Assembly (NCBI GenBank): GCA_965263205.1
Contig: CBDHHF010000005.1
Coordinates: 62,001-126,000 of the forward strand
Origin: JBCCIM01 sp965263205
Lineage (GTDB): Bacteria; Bacteroidota; Rhodothermia; Rhodothermales; JAHQVL01
DNA: 64,000 bases
Direction: 5' to 3'
Made by a program: the position numbers and the translations under genes. Positions within the stretch are counted from its first letter, which is position 1. Each line of letters begins with the position of its first letter. The notes beneath the pieces are model-generated. The model was not told the DNA's origin. It saw nothing but the letters and a program-made list of their open reading frames with translations, and ran no database searches. This document shows positions 42,765 through 52,166 of the stretch, one piece after another.

Positions 42765-43829
42765 CTAGTCGGACGGCACCGCTGACCTTGCGTCTAGCCG
42801 GCGCTGGTCGACTACCTGGATGCACAGGGCACCAAAGATGATGAGGGTGCCGGCTACGATTTCGAGCATGCTCGGGGCATCCCCCAACACAATCCAGGCC
42901 AGCAACAGTGTTACGGGTGGCACAAGGTTGCCGTACAAGACAACGCGTGTTGGGCCGAGCGTCCGTAATGCGCGTACTTTCACCCACTGTCCGATGCCAA
43001 CACCGATACCACCACCTATCAGGATGGCAACCCACGTCCAACCACTCAGTGTGAGCCATTCCTGCTGAATCAGCGAAGCGGAGGCGATTACAAGGTAGCA
43101 AGCGCCACCAATCAGCGTCCGAGCGGTGACGATACCTGTAGGTCCATACTTCGTAACTAACGGCTTGATGAGGTGTAGTTCAAGGATGGTGCAGGCCATT
43201 GCGGCAATCAGCAACAAATCGCCCAGCCAGTACTGATTTTCCGATCCCAGGCCATCTGCTGCCAGGCCAAAGGTCCCCAGGCCAGCCACTACGAGGCCAA
43301 ACACGCCAAATTTCCCAAGGGTCTCCGTTTTCATGAAATACCCGAGGCCGGCACTTAATACCGGACAAAGAGCCAGCCACAACGAAGCGCGTCCACCAGA
43401 GGTCAGATTCAATCCCTCGATGCCTAGCCAGGGTGCAAACGCAGCACCTACCAACGCAACAACAACTAAGCGCGGCCAGTCGTTGCTTTCAACAGCAGGA
43501 AAAAGACGTGCTTGCCGGCCGCCTCGACGCGCTTGCAAAAAAAGAATAAGCATCAGCACGAGCCCGGCCATGAGGAAGCGAGACACGCTGAAAGAAATAG
43601 GCGAAAGCTCTCGCAAGGCCACTTCTGCGAGCACAAAGTTGCCGGCCCACATAAACGTGAATAGCACAAGCAAACTATGGTGGGTGCGCGGCAACACACC
43701 GGGCACGCTGGTAGCGCCCGGTGAAAGCGTGGTATTTAATTCCTGAACCTTGTTGAGCACTACGTCTGCGGTTCGAAACTCGAACTGAGTTGCCTTTGGG
43801 TTTTGAATAGAAAGGGGTGTACTTGTCAT
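42765..43829 (-). CDS. EamA/DMT-family transporter
   Basis: 354 residues: a roughly 50-residue N-terminal extension without clear similarity, followed by ten predicted helices in two EamA repeats (LFTFMWAGNFVLAEVALRELSPISFSVSRFL and LLLIAAMACTILELHLIKPLVTKYGPTGIVTARTLIGG). It probably exports a small metabolite; substrates of this family are rarely predictable. A later start near residue 50 is possible. Confidence 0.85.
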   Translation of the reverse strand: MTSTPLSIQNPKATQFEFRTADVVLNKVQELNTTLSPGATSVPGVLPRTHHSLLVLFTFMWAGNFVLAEVALRELSPISFSVSRFLMAGLVLMLILFLQARRGGRQARLFPAVESNDWPRLVVVALVGAAFAPWLGIEGLNLTSGGRASLWLALCPVLSAGLGYFMKTETLGKFGVFGLVVAGLGTFGLAADGLGSENQYWLGDLLLIAAMACTILELHLIKPLVTKYGPTGIVTARTLIGGACYLVIASASLIQQEWLTLSGWTWVAILIGGGIGVGIGQWVKVRALRTLGPTRVVLYGNLVPPVTLLLAWIVLGDAPSMLEIVAGTLIIFGALCIQVVDQRRLDARSAVPSD

Positions 43830-44029
43830 GCGTTTACGTCATTATCTGTAGATGGTGCTACAGATTAAGACGTGAAAGTGACGTGTATCACCCAATGCAT
43901 TAACTATTCGTTACGCACGCCGCTAAGTTATAGGTACGAACGTAAAAAGCACGTAAAATAAATGTACACTCGGTTGTAAAGTCCCGGCGCGAGAAACCAC
44001 GCAATCCCGGCGCCGGGTGCACTATTCGA

Positions 44030-45445
44030 TCAAGGGAAAATTCCACTTAATTCGTACGAGTAAGCCACTTTGTGTAAAGCAGATATAAATGCGGCTGTAC
44101 GCAGATCAATCCCCTCTTCGTGCTCCAACCGCACAGCAAGGAGTTGTCTGTACGCCTCAACCATGGTGTCCTCGAGTCCAGAATACACAAGGTCTGCCTC
44201 GCTCGGACCATCTACGATGTAGTGTGCTTCCGCTTCGGAGATTTCTCGCCCTGTGAAGTCTTGTAATTTCTTGAGGATCTTTGTGTTGCTCCGCTCAACG
44301 AACCGTTTCTGAAGCCGGCCAAAGCGGACGTGTGAAAGGTTTTTTAACCACTCAAAATAAGATACAGTCACACCGCCGGCATTCAGATAAATATCTGGAA
44401 GAATGAGCACACCACGCTTAATTAATACATCTGCGGCATCTGCTGTCACAGGACCGTTTGCCGCCTCACCAATGATTTTGGCCTTGATACGATCGACATT
44501 GGCCATGTTGATCTGGTTCTCCAGGGCAGCCGGCACCAGGATATCACACGCAAGCTCGAGTGCCTCTTCGCGCGTATCCAGATGCGTGGCTTTTTCATAC
44601 CCTTTAAACGAACCGTGTTCTTTGCGGTGCGCCAATACGTCATCCACATCCAGCCCATCAGGATTCATGATCGCGCCGTCATATTCAGCGATAGCGATGA
44701 TCGTCGCTCCCTCCTCTACAAGAAACTTCGCGGAATGGTAGCCCACGTTACCGAGGCCCTGCACCACCACTGTTTTGTCTTGTAATCCCGTACTTAAACC
44801 CAACCGTTTCATATCCGACGGCACTTTACAGGCTTCGCGGATGCCATATGCTACGCCGCGGCCGGTTGCCTCAATTCTGCCCCGGATCCCGCCTTGAGGT
44901 ACAGGTTTGCCGGTCACACAGCCGAGCGAATCCAATTCAGAATTTGACATGGAATTGTATGTATCAACAATCCATGCCATTTCGCGCTGGCCGGTGCCGT
45001 AATCTGGTGCCGGCACGTCGATGCCCGGGCCAATAAATTTTTTCTGCACCAGTTCGTACGTATAGCGGCGTGTGATGCGTTCGATCTCAGCATCCGAGTA
45101 CTGACGCGGATCTACTTTGACTGCGCCTTTGCCGCCACCAAACGGGACATCCACCAGCGCACACTTGTACGTCATCAACGCTGCCAAAGCTTTTACTTCA
45201 TCCATATCGGCATGCGGACTGTACCGAATACCACCTTTTACGGGTTGTCTGTGGTGGCTATGCTCAGCACGCCAGGCTTCTATCACCTCAATACTGCCAT
45301 CATCCCGTTTAAGCGGGAATTGTATCAGGTACACGCTGTTGCAGATACGTATTTGTTCAATAAGCCCTTCTGGGTAATCCGTATAGGTCGCAGCCTTGTA
45401 GAGGTACTGACTTACCTGATCAAAGAAGGAAATTTTATTTGCCAT
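44030..45445 (-). CDS. Glu/Leu/Phe/Val dehydrogenase (glutamate dehydrogenase)
   Basis: A 471-residue hexameric-type glutamate dehydrogenase. Substrate domain: EAWRAEHSHHRQPVKGGIRYSPHADMDEVKALAALMTYKCALVDVPFGGGKGAVKVDP, including the catalytic Lys, and VPAPDYGTGQREMAW. Nucleotide domain: VVQGLGNVGYHSAKFLVEEGATIIAI. It interconverts glutamate with 2-oxoglutarate and ammonia. It stands alone, 145 bp from the cofactor nucleotidyltransferase gene. Confidence 0.92.
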   Translation of the reverse strand: MANKISFFDQVSQYLYKAATYTDYPEGLIEQIRICNSVYLIQFPLKRDDGSIEVIEAWRAEHSHHRQPVKGGIRYSPHADMDEVKALAALMTYKCALVDVPFGGGKGAVKVDPRQYSDAEIERITRRYTYELVQKKFIGPGIDVPAPDYGTGQREMAWIVDTYNSMSNSELDSLGCVTGKPVPQGGIRGRIEATGRGVAYGIREACKVPSDMKRLGLSTGLQDKTVVVQGLGNVGYHSAKFLVEEGATIIAIAEYDGAIMNPDGLDVDDVLAHRKEHGSFKGYEKATHLDTREEALELACDILVPAALENQINMANVDRIKAKIIGEAANGPVTADAADVLIKRGVLILPDIYLNAGGVTVSYFEWLKNLSHVRFGRLQKRFVERSNTKILKKLQDFTGREISEAEAHYIVDGPSEADLVYSGLEDTMVEAYRQLLAVRLEHEEGIDLRTAAFISALHKVAYSYELSGIFP

Positions 45446-45590
45446 TATTCAGTCAACGGGAGTATGTGATCTGTAAATTTGAAGGAAGTTAGAAGGGCTT
45501 CCAGACTTTAGCAATACGGCCAAGTCTTCAATTTGATCTCTTTTGAAAATAGATTTAAAAAACCGCTTTTCTGCGCCATATTCGTGGCTT

Positions 45591-46244
45591 TTAATTTTTC
45601 GACTTCCCCAAAGAATCTGCTACTGATTTCAGACCTGCGTATGCTTCAGGGGTATCTGCATCCTGCAGCACGTGTCCAGCCGTCATATCGACATAGGTGA
45701 CGTGGTTGCTGTGCGCTTGCACAATGGGCTTACAGCCGAGTGGCCCATCGAGTGCTTGTATTGCGGCACGATAGTGCGCCGCCAGCAACACCGGATTTCC
45801 GGATCGTCCGGCATACCTTGGACGAACAATAGCCCTGGTATCTGATCGTATGGCATCATCAAACTGAGCAATGATCGCGTTGTATTCTGCTGTGGTGATT
45901 AATGGCATATCGGAGAGACACACCAAAAAGCCGCGTGTTGCCGGCCCGGCCTCTTGAACGCCGGCACGCACAGACGTCCCCATTCCGGCTTTATAGTGCT
46001 TATTCAATACAAACGTTACCGGCAAATCGTGTAATGCCTCTTTAACGACTTCTGCTTCATGCCCCAACACCACAATGCATTCCGCGATCTTGGCTTTGCA
46101 GATGCTCGATACTACCTGTACAACCATAGGTTTGCCGGCATACGGAAGCAGCAGTTTGTTTTCTGCCCCCATACGGCTCGAAGTCCCTGCTGCAAGCACT
46201 ATGGCTGCGATCCCCTGCCCTGATGTGTTTACCACGGTACTCAA
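45591..46244 (-). CDS. Molybdenum cofactor nucleotidyltransferase (MobA/MocA-like)
   Basis: A 217-residue protein with the NTP-transferase pattern IAAIVLAAGTSSRMGAENKLLLPYAGKPMV at the N-terminus, CIVVLGHEAEVVKEAL and LVCLSDMPLITTAEYNAII (metal-binding Asp). The closest functional class is the MocA type, which adds CMP (or GMP) to molybdopterin for xanthine-oxidase-family enzymes. It is divergent from the XdhC gene and at the edge of the molybdenum hydroxylase cluster, which supports the role. Confidence 0.85.
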   Translation of the reverse strand: MSTVVNTSGQGIAAIVLAAGTSSRMGAENKLLLPYAGKPMVVQVVSSICKAKIAECIVVLGHEAEVVKEALHDLPVTFVLNKHYKAGMGTSVRAGVQEAGPATRGFLVCLSDMPLITTAEYNAIIAQFDDAIRSDTRAIVRPRYAGRSGNPVLLAAHYRAAIQALDGPLGCKPIVQAHSNHVTYVDMTAGHVLQDADTPEAYAGLKSVADSLGKSKN

Positions 46245-46295
46245 CGTTTGTCCTGAATCATTCAGATAAATTTGTTATTAAACAGGGTACGAAGT

Positions 46296-46356
46296 GCAAA
46301 CAAATAAATCTGGCGGTTTATTTGTTTGCTGTTGAAAGTTGCAGGTTCAAGGGTAC
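46296..46356 (+). repeat. Perfect hairpin plus conserved tail
   Basis: GCAAACAAATAAA (46296-46308) pairs perfectly with TTTATTTGTTTGC (46317-46329) across an 8-nt loop and is followed by GTTGAAAGTTGCAGGTTCAAGG. It lies between divergent genes, so it is unlikely to act as an ordinary terminator here. The same tail follows different stems at 26709 and 61020. Confidence 0.6.
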
Positions 46357-46446
46357 AGGAACGTACCTTTTTGATTGTCCCATAAACATCTGTAGTATCT
46401 TTTGCCCCAGATCTTTGCAGTTTATACCCCATAGTAGCGGCACGCC

Positions 46447-47607
46447 ATGAGAGAATTACAACAAATCCTGAAGCAAGCACGTCTGCTGACTGACGCCGGC
46501 AAACAATACGCGCTCGCTACCGTGGTGAAAATTGGTGGCTCCACCTATCGCCGGCCGGGCGCACGTATGCTGATCTCGGCTGAAGGTGAACGCTGGGGCG
46601 CACTAAGCGGAGGATGCCTGGAAGGTGAAGTAGCGCAACAGGCGCTCGAAGTAATAGCTTCCGGACACCCACGCCTCATTCCATTCAATCTTGCAGAAGA
46701 CGATATCGTCCTGGGGTTTGGCACAGGATGCAACGGCGTTGTGCATGTACTGATCCAACCACTGCGTCCAAACGATCAGCAAACGGTTATCGCTGCCCTG
46801 CAACACGCTGTCACGCATCGTCGCACGAGCGTGATGGCAACAATCATCGAAGCAACTATTGATACTGCTAGCCTCGGTACACACCTACTAATCGACGAAA
46901 CTGGCGTAACCGGCCCATCAAACCTAGACATTCGGATCCAAGATTTGCTGGTCGAGCAGAGTCACAAATTTCTGGAAGCAGAGCTGTCTAACCCACAGAT
47001 GTACTTGTGGCACACGCGGACCTATCAACGTCCTTACGCTGACTACCAGGTGTTGTACGAATTTGTACGTCCCCCCATCAAACTCTTTATTTTTGGCGAA
47101 GGCTACGACGTGCATGCTGTCGTAACACAAGCTGCACTCATGGGCTGGGAGGTTGTGATTGTAGGCCGTAAACCTGTTGCTGTATTAACAGATCGATTTC
47201 CGCTTGCCTCAACCTGGCAATTTTTGATGCATCCCGAAGATGTGGAGGACCATCTTCAAACCGATCTGCGCAGTGCAGCATTGGTCATGAACCACACCTA
47301 CAGTCGCGACCGCGCTATCATGCATCACCTCCTCAACACCAACATCCCTTACATCGGTATGCTTGGCCCACGTGAACGGACCCAGGAAATGTTGACCGGT
47401 GACGAGACCTACAACACGCCGCCTGCTGCAGTACAGCAACGCGTTTTTGGTCCTGTTGGACTAGATATAGGTACAGAGACCCCGGAAGAAATTGCGCTTT
47501 CTGCTATTTCTGAAATCCAGGCTGTCCTCCACAAAAGAGAAGGTGCCTCGCTGCGCCGGCGCAACAGCCCAATTCACAGCGCGCGCTCACCCCTAGAGGT
47601 TTCTTAG
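46447..47607 (+). CDS. XdhC/CoxI family protein (molybdenum hydroxylase maturation)
   Basis: 386 residues. The N-terminal XdhC_CoxI domain has ALATVVKIGGSTYRRPGARMLISAEGERWGALSGGCLEGEVAQQALEV and LGFGTGCNGVVHVLIQPL. The C-terminal Rossmann part has LFIFGEGYDVHAVVTQAALMGWEVVIVGRKP and IPYIGMLGPRERTQEML. XdhC proteins bind the Mo cofactor, promote its sulfuration and hand it to xanthine-dehydrogenase-family enzymes. It is the first rightward gene of the cluster leading to the 49.2-53.0 kb hydroxylase subunits. Confidence 0.9.
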   Translation: MRELQQILKQARLLTDAGKQYALATVVKIGGSTYRRPGARMLISAEGERWGALSGGCLEGEVAQQALEVIASGHPRLIPFNLAEDDIVLGFGTGCNGVVHVLIQPLRPNDQQTVIAALQHAVTHRRTSVMATIIEATIDTASLGTHLLIDETGVTGPSNLDIRIQDLLVEQSHKFLEAELSNPQMYLWHTRTYQRPYADYQVLYEFVRPPIKLFIFGEGYDVHAVVTQAALMGWEVVIVGRKPVAVLTDRFPLASTWQFLMHPEDVEDHLQTDLRSAALVMNHTYSRDRAIMHHLLNTNIPYIGMLGPRERTQEMLTGDETYNTPPAAVQQRVFGPVGLDIGTETPEEIALSAISEIQAVLHKREGASLRRRNSPIHSARSPLEVS

Positions 47608-47714
47608 CGCCTTGTGGATGATGTAGGATATATCCCGCAAGATTTTTACCTTAGCAACCCTACCTGGCATCCCTACTCAGCAACCGTCCCTTTCAAACCA
47701 GAACCGAGACAAAC

Positions 47715-48158
47715 GTGGACCTTAAAGGCGATCAATTACTGTCGGGTACACCGGCACAAGTGTATGACCTGCTACAGGACCCTGACGTACTGGCTGCAGT
47801 GATGCCAGGCTGCGACACCCTCAACCGCATCGACGATGACACATACGAGGGCGTCATCAAGGCCAAACTAGGGCCGATCTCGAGCACGTACAAAGCCAAG
47901 TTCACGCTCAGCGAAAAGAATCCACCCAACAGTTACCGGCTGCAAATTAACGGGCAAGGACCAGGTGGATTTGTGCAGGGTCACACGCTTATTTCCCTGA
48001 CAGAAGAAGCTGATGGGACGCGCCTTTCGTATACCGGAGAAGCTACTGTTGGTGGAAAAATTGCGAGTATCGGCCAGCGCCTCGTCGAGTCAGGTGCAAA
48101 GATTATTATCAAGCAAGGATTCAAAGCACTGAAAAGCGAGATCGAAAGTAATCTGTAG
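47715..48158 (+). CDS. CoxG-like SRPBCC protein
   Basis: 147 residues starting at a GTG (47715); no upstream ATG fits the family N-terminus. LSGTPAQVYDLLQDPDVLAAVMPGCDTLNRIDDDTYEGVIKAKLGPISSTYKAKFTL is typical of the carbon monoxide dehydrogenase subunit G family. CoxG has been linked to membrane attachment or quinone coupling of CO dehydrogenase. It is located between XdhC and the sulfurtransferase in the same direction. The C-terminal membrane-binding tail of longer CoxG proteins is not evident. Confidence 0.88.
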   Translation: MDLKGDQLLSGTPAQVYDLLQDPDVLAAVMPGCDTLNRIDDDTYEGVIKAKLGPISSTYKAKFTLSEKNPPNSYRLQINGQGPGGFVQGHTLISLTEEADGTRLSYTGEATVGGKIASIGQRLVESGAKIIIKQGFKALKSEIESNL

Positions 48159-48209
48159 CAACCTGCACCAGCGTAGTAACCTGCAATAGCAAAGCCTACT
48201 GAGACAGCT

Positions 48210-49049
48210 ATGTCCTTTCAGACCCTGATTGATGCCCAAACGCTGGCTAAACATCTCAATATGCCGGACTGGGTTATTGTCGATTGCCGCTTCTCACTGA
48301 AGGATACTGCCAAGGGGTTGCGCGATTACCGGGCCGGCCACATCCCCGGAGCGCGGTACGCACATCTGGATAACGATCTTTCCGGCACCATTATTCCGGG
48401 CACTACGGGCCGGCATCCTTTTCCCGAAGCTGCTCCCTTTGCAAAGCAGCTTGGTTCGTGGGGCATCAGCAATACATCGCAAGTGGTGGCATACGACGAT
48501 ATGGGCGGCGCCATTGCCGCACGGTTGTGGATCATGATGCGATGGCTTGGACACGAACGCGTGGCAGTACTTAATGGCGGCCTGCCCGCCTGGACTGCTG
48601 CAGGTAATCCCATCTCCTCCACGCAACCTGAGATTACCCAAACGGTATTCACGCCGCACCCGCAAACCAGCATGCTCGCAAACACTGCGGACGTTGAGCA
48701 AGCAACAACATCAGACACCTGCCTGCTCGATGCCCGTGCCGCTGCCCGCTATGCCGGCGAGCACGAACCCATCGATCCCGTTGCTGGTCACATCCCATCT
48801 GCCCGCTCCTTTCCCTGGGCCGACAACCTGGACGCTAACGGCCTTTTTCTTTCTCCCGGAGCATTACGCAACCGATTTGCCGACGTAGCAACCGCTCAAA
48901 GCATCAGTTACTGTGGCTCAGGTGTAACCGCTGCTCACAATCTGCTTGCCATCGCGCATGCCGGTCTCTCCCTCCCCCGTCTTTATCCCGGATCGTGGAG
49001 TGCCTGGATTACCGACCAAACCCATCCAATAGCCAAATTGTCGTCTTAA
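48210..49049 (+). CDS. Two-domain sulfurtransferase (rhodanese / 3-mercaptopyruvate type)
   Basis: 279 residues with two rhodanese domains. The N-terminal inactive one has VIVDCRFSLKDTAKGLRDYRAGHIPGARYAHLDNDLSG. The C-terminal one, from about residue 160, has the active-site Cys in SYCGSGVTA. The sequence fits thiosulfate or 3-mercaptopyruvate sulfurtransferases. Inside this cluster it may supply the sulfur used to activate the Mo site, but that is only suggested by position. Confidence 0.9.
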   Translation: MSFQTLIDAQTLAKHLNMPDWVIVDCRFSLKDTAKGLRDYRAGHIPGARYAHLDNDLSGTIIPGTTGRHPFPEAAPFAKQLGSWGISNTSQVVAYDDMGGAIAARLWIMMRWLGHERVAVLNGGLPAWTAAGNPISSTQPEITQTVFTPHPQTSMLANTADVEQATTSDTCLLDARAAARYAGEHEPIDPVAGHIPSARSFPWADNLDANGLFLSPGALRNRFADVATAQSISYCGSGVTAAHNLLAIAHAGLSLPRLYPGSWSAWITDQTHPIAKLSS

Positions 49050-49245
49050 AGGCAGATTTTCGCGTCTGCAAATTGAACCCATCGCTTGACATGCTGGGCG
49101 AGATTACCTATTTACAGAAACCGCTTCCTTCGCATTACCTTCACACATATAAATGTGCCGGTGCTGACGGTTATAAATACACAGTTCAGCCACCGAAAAG
49201 CACCCCTGAAATCCCTTCAATATTTTCTATAACCCAGCATCAATT

Positions 49246-49710
49246 ATGTCACACACCATCAAAGTCTCCGTGAATGGCGTTGAGCGCACCGCGGAGGTTG
49301 AATCCCGTACCCTCCTCGTTGATTTTTTAAGAGAGCACCTGTCGCTAACAGGTACCCACGTTGGCTGTGATACAAGTCAATGTGGTGCTTGTACGGTGCA
49401 TGTCAATGGCACCTCTGTAAAATCGTGTACCATGTTTGCCGTCCAGGCTGATGGAGCTGACGTGACAACCATCGAAGGGATGGCAACGAATGGTACGCTG
49501 CATCCGCTGCAAGCCGGCTTCAAAAAAGAGCACGGGCTGCAATGTGGATTCTGCACACCTGGCGTTATCATGGCAGCAGCTGACCTCCTCAAACACAACC
49601 CCGATCCTTCTGAATCAGAAATCAGACACGCGCTCGAAGGGAATTACTGTCGGTGCACCGGCTATCAGAATATTGTCAAAGCCATTCAGACGGCAGCTGC
49701 AAATATGTAG
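49246..49710 (+). CDS. Molybdenum hydroxylase small subunit, two [2Fe-2S] clusters (CoxS-like)
   Basis: 154 residues. The plant-type ferredoxin domain has Cys ligands in CDTSQCGACTVHVNG plus a further Cys (KSCTMF). The second, helical cluster domain has CGFCTPG and CRCTGY. This is the standard iron-sulfur subunit of xanthine-oxidase-family enzymes, passing electrons from the Mo site to FAD. Genes follow in the order small, large, FAD subunit. Confidence 0.95.
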   Translation: MSHTIKVSVNGVERTAEVESRTLLVDFLREHLSLTGTHVGCDTSQCGACTVHVNGTSVKSCTMFAVQADGADVTTIEGMATNGTLHPLQAGFKKEHGLQCGFCTPGVIMAAADLLKHNPDPSESEIRHALEGNYCRCTGYQNIVKAIQTAAANM

Positions 49711-49763
49711 TCCTCATGCTTCTAACGCATCCCTTTTAAGAACCTCCAGAATTTAGAGATACC

Positions 49764-52112
49764 ATGTCAGGATATATTGGATCAGCAGTAAAACGAGTTG
49801 AGGACAAGCGGTTTGTGACCGGACAAGGGCAGTACACCGATGATATCGTGCTGCCAAACATGACGTACGCGTACATCATACGCAGCCCACACGCCCATGC
49901 TACAATCAATTCGATTGATGCAAGCGAGGCGATGAAAATGCCCGGCGTTGTGGCATTTTTCACCGGTAAAGATATGGTGGATGATGGCGTCCTATCCCTC
50001 CCCAATGGTTGGGCCATTGGCGAGGACCAGAAAGAACCACCGCATTACCCGCTTGCACCAGACAAAGCACGCCACGTGGGCGACAGCGTTGCGGTAATCA
50101 TTGCGGAGACCAAAGCGCAAGCCATCGAAGCAGCTGAGCATGTGATGATCGATTATGGTATCCTGCCGGCTGTCACGGATTCTGCTGCCGCGCTCAAGGC
50201 AGACGCTCCGCAGGTGCACGACGGCGCACCAAACAATACATCGTTCAACTGGGAATTGGGCGACAAAGATGCTACGGATGCAGCAATTGCCAGCGCACAC
50301 CACGTCACAAAACTCAGTTTCAAAAACCAGCGGCTCGTAGCCAATGCTATTGAACCCCGTGCTGCCATTGGCGACTACAACGCAGCCCGCGACGAACTGA
50401 CGCTTTACACCAGTTCACAGAACCCGCACCTCATCCGCTTACTCATGTGCGCCTTTGTCCTGGGTTTGCCGGAGCACAAAGTACGCGTGGTATCACCGGA
50501 TGTAGGCGGTGGATTTGGAAGCAAAATCTTCCACTACCCCGAAGAAGCCATTTGCTCCTGGACCACACGTAAAATCGGCCGGCCTGTTAAATGGACCGCT
50601 GTGCGCAGCGAAAGCTTTATCACCGACGCCCACGGCCGCGACCACCAATCAGATGCTGAAATGGCGTTTGATGCTGACGGCAACATGGTTGCGCTTCGCG
50701 TTAAGACCCTCGCCAACCTTGGCGCATACCTTTCTACGTTCTCGGGCGCTGTGCCAACCTACTTATACGGCACGCTGTTGGCCGGCCAGTATCGGACGCC
50801 AAACATTTATGTCAATGTACTCGGCGTGATGACACATACCGTCCCTGTTGATGCGTACCGTGGTGCTGGTCGTCCTGAAGCAACCTACCTCGTGGAGCGT
50901 CTGGTAGATCTGGCCGCCCACGAAATGGGCAAAGACCCGGCAGAATTACGCCGGCAAAACTTCATCCCATCCGACGCTTTCCCGTACGACACACCGGTCG
51001 CCCTGCAATACGACAGCGGCAACTATGAAGGTGCGCTGGATAAGTCGCTGGACATGATCGACTACAAGGCACTCCGTGAGAAGCAGAAAAAGGCACGGGC
51101 TGAAGGCCGGCTGATGGGTATCGGGTTCTCCGCATTCATCGAAGCTTGCGGTATTGCGCCATCCAAGGTGGTAGGGCTGCTCGGCGGTCGCGCCGGCTTG
51201 TACGAAAGCGCGTCCATTCGCGTACACCCTACCGGCAAGGTGCAGGTCTATACCGGCTCGCATTCACATGGTCAGGGTCACGAAACCACCTTCGCCCAGA
51301 TTGTGGCCACCGAGCTTGGCGTAGATCTCGGCGACGTCGAAGTCGTGCATGGTGATACTGCGCAGATTCCATTTGGCATGGGGACCTACGGTTCACGGAG
51401 CCTCGCCGTTGGTGGTAGCGCCATTGTGAAAGCCCTCGATAAAGTAAAAGCCAAGGCACGTAAAATTGCCGCGCATAAATTGGAAGCATCCGAGGACGAC
51501 CTCGATTTCTCTGACGGTAACTTCTCCGTCAAAGGCACGGATCGCTCGGTATCGTTCGGCGATGTTGCGCTTACCGCGTACATCCCGCACGATTATCCCG
51601 AGGGCCTGGAGCCCGGTCTCGAAGAAAACGGTTTCTACGATCCGGTCAACTTCACCTTCCCCTTTGGCTCACACATTTCTGTTGTAGAAATCGACCCGGA
51701 AACGGGTAAAATAGACCTGCTGCGGTACGTTTGTGTAGATGATGTGGGCAATGTAATTAACCCCATGATCGTAGATGGCCAGGTGCATGGTGGCCTTGCC
51801 CAGGGTATCGGGCAGGCGCTGTTTGAGGGCGCGCATTATGACGATGCCGGCCAGTTGGTAACAGGTTCGTTCATGGATTACAATCTGCCTAAAGCAGATA
51901 ATTTCCCACAATTTGAAACGGATCGTACCGTCACACCTTGCCCGCACAACCCGCTTGGTGTAAAAGGTGTGGGCGAAGCCGGCGCGATCGCTGCTACAGC
52001 ATGTGTTGCCAACGCTGTGATTGATGCACTCTACAGCCACGGCATCCGCGATATCGACATGCCAATGACACCTGAACGTGTTTGGCAGGCGTTGCAAAAC
52101 GGGAAGTCATAA
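49764..52112 (+). CDS. Molybdenum hydroxylase large subunit, form II CO-dehydrogenase-like (CoxL-like)
   Basis: 782 residues. The Mo-pterin subunit shows VKRVEDKRFVTGQGQYTDDI at the N-terminus, PDVGGGFGSKIFHYPEE, the active-site loop AYRGAGR at residues 364-370, GSHSHGQGHETTFAQIVA, and the catalytic Glu in GVKGVGEAG near residue 738. Form I (true CO-oxidising) enzymes carry AYXCSFR in the loop; this one has the form II sequence, so CO may not be the substrate. Aldehydes, N-heterocycles or purines are possible. Partners are the genes on either side. Confidence 0.93.
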   Translation: MSGYIGSAVKRVEDKRFVTGQGQYTDDIVLPNMTYAYIIRSPHAHATINSIDASEAMKMPGVVAFFTGKDMVDDGVLSLPNGWAIGEDQKEPPHYPLAPDKARHVGDSVAVIIAETKAQAIEAAEHVMIDYGILPAVTDSAAALKADAPQVHDGAPNNTSFNWELGDKDATDAAIASAHHVTKLSFKNQRLVANAIEPRAAIGDYNAARDELTLYTSSQNPHLIRLLMCAFVLGLPEHKVRVVSPDVGGGFGSKIFHYPEEAICSWTTRKIGRPVKWTAVRSESFITDAHGRDHQSDAEMAFDADGNMVALRVKTLANLGAYLSTFSGAVPTYLYGTLLAGQYRTPNIYVNVLGVMTHTVPVDAYRGAGRPEATYLVERLVDLAAHEMGKDPAELRRQNFIPSDAFPYDTPVALQYDSGNYEGALDKSLDMIDYKALREKQKKARAEGRLMGIGFSAFIEACGIAPSKVVGLLGGRAGLYESASIRVHPTGKVQVYTGSHSHGQGHETTFAQIVATELGVDLGDVEVVHGDTAQIPFGMGTYGSRSLAVGGSAIVKALDKVKAKARKIAAHKLEASEDDLDFSDGNFSVKGTDRSVSFGDVALTAYIPHDYPEGLEPGLEENGFYDPVNFTFPFGSHISVVEIDPETGKIDLLRYVCVDDVGNVINPMIVDGQVHGGLAQGIGQALFEGAHYDDAGQLVTGSFMDYNLPKADNFPQFETDRTVTPCPHNPLGVKGVGEAGAIAATACVANAVIDALYSHGIRDIDMPMTPERVWQALQNGKS

Positions 52113-52166
52113 TCCTCCCGCTCGATTCCCTTTCTCAGAAAAGACCAAATTTTATCTTCACATATT

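Noticed and set aside
49764..52112. Naming the enzyme carbon monoxide dehydrogenase
   Set aside because: The active-site loop is AYRGAGR (form II), not the CO-specific AYXCSFR, so CO oxidation cannot be claimed.
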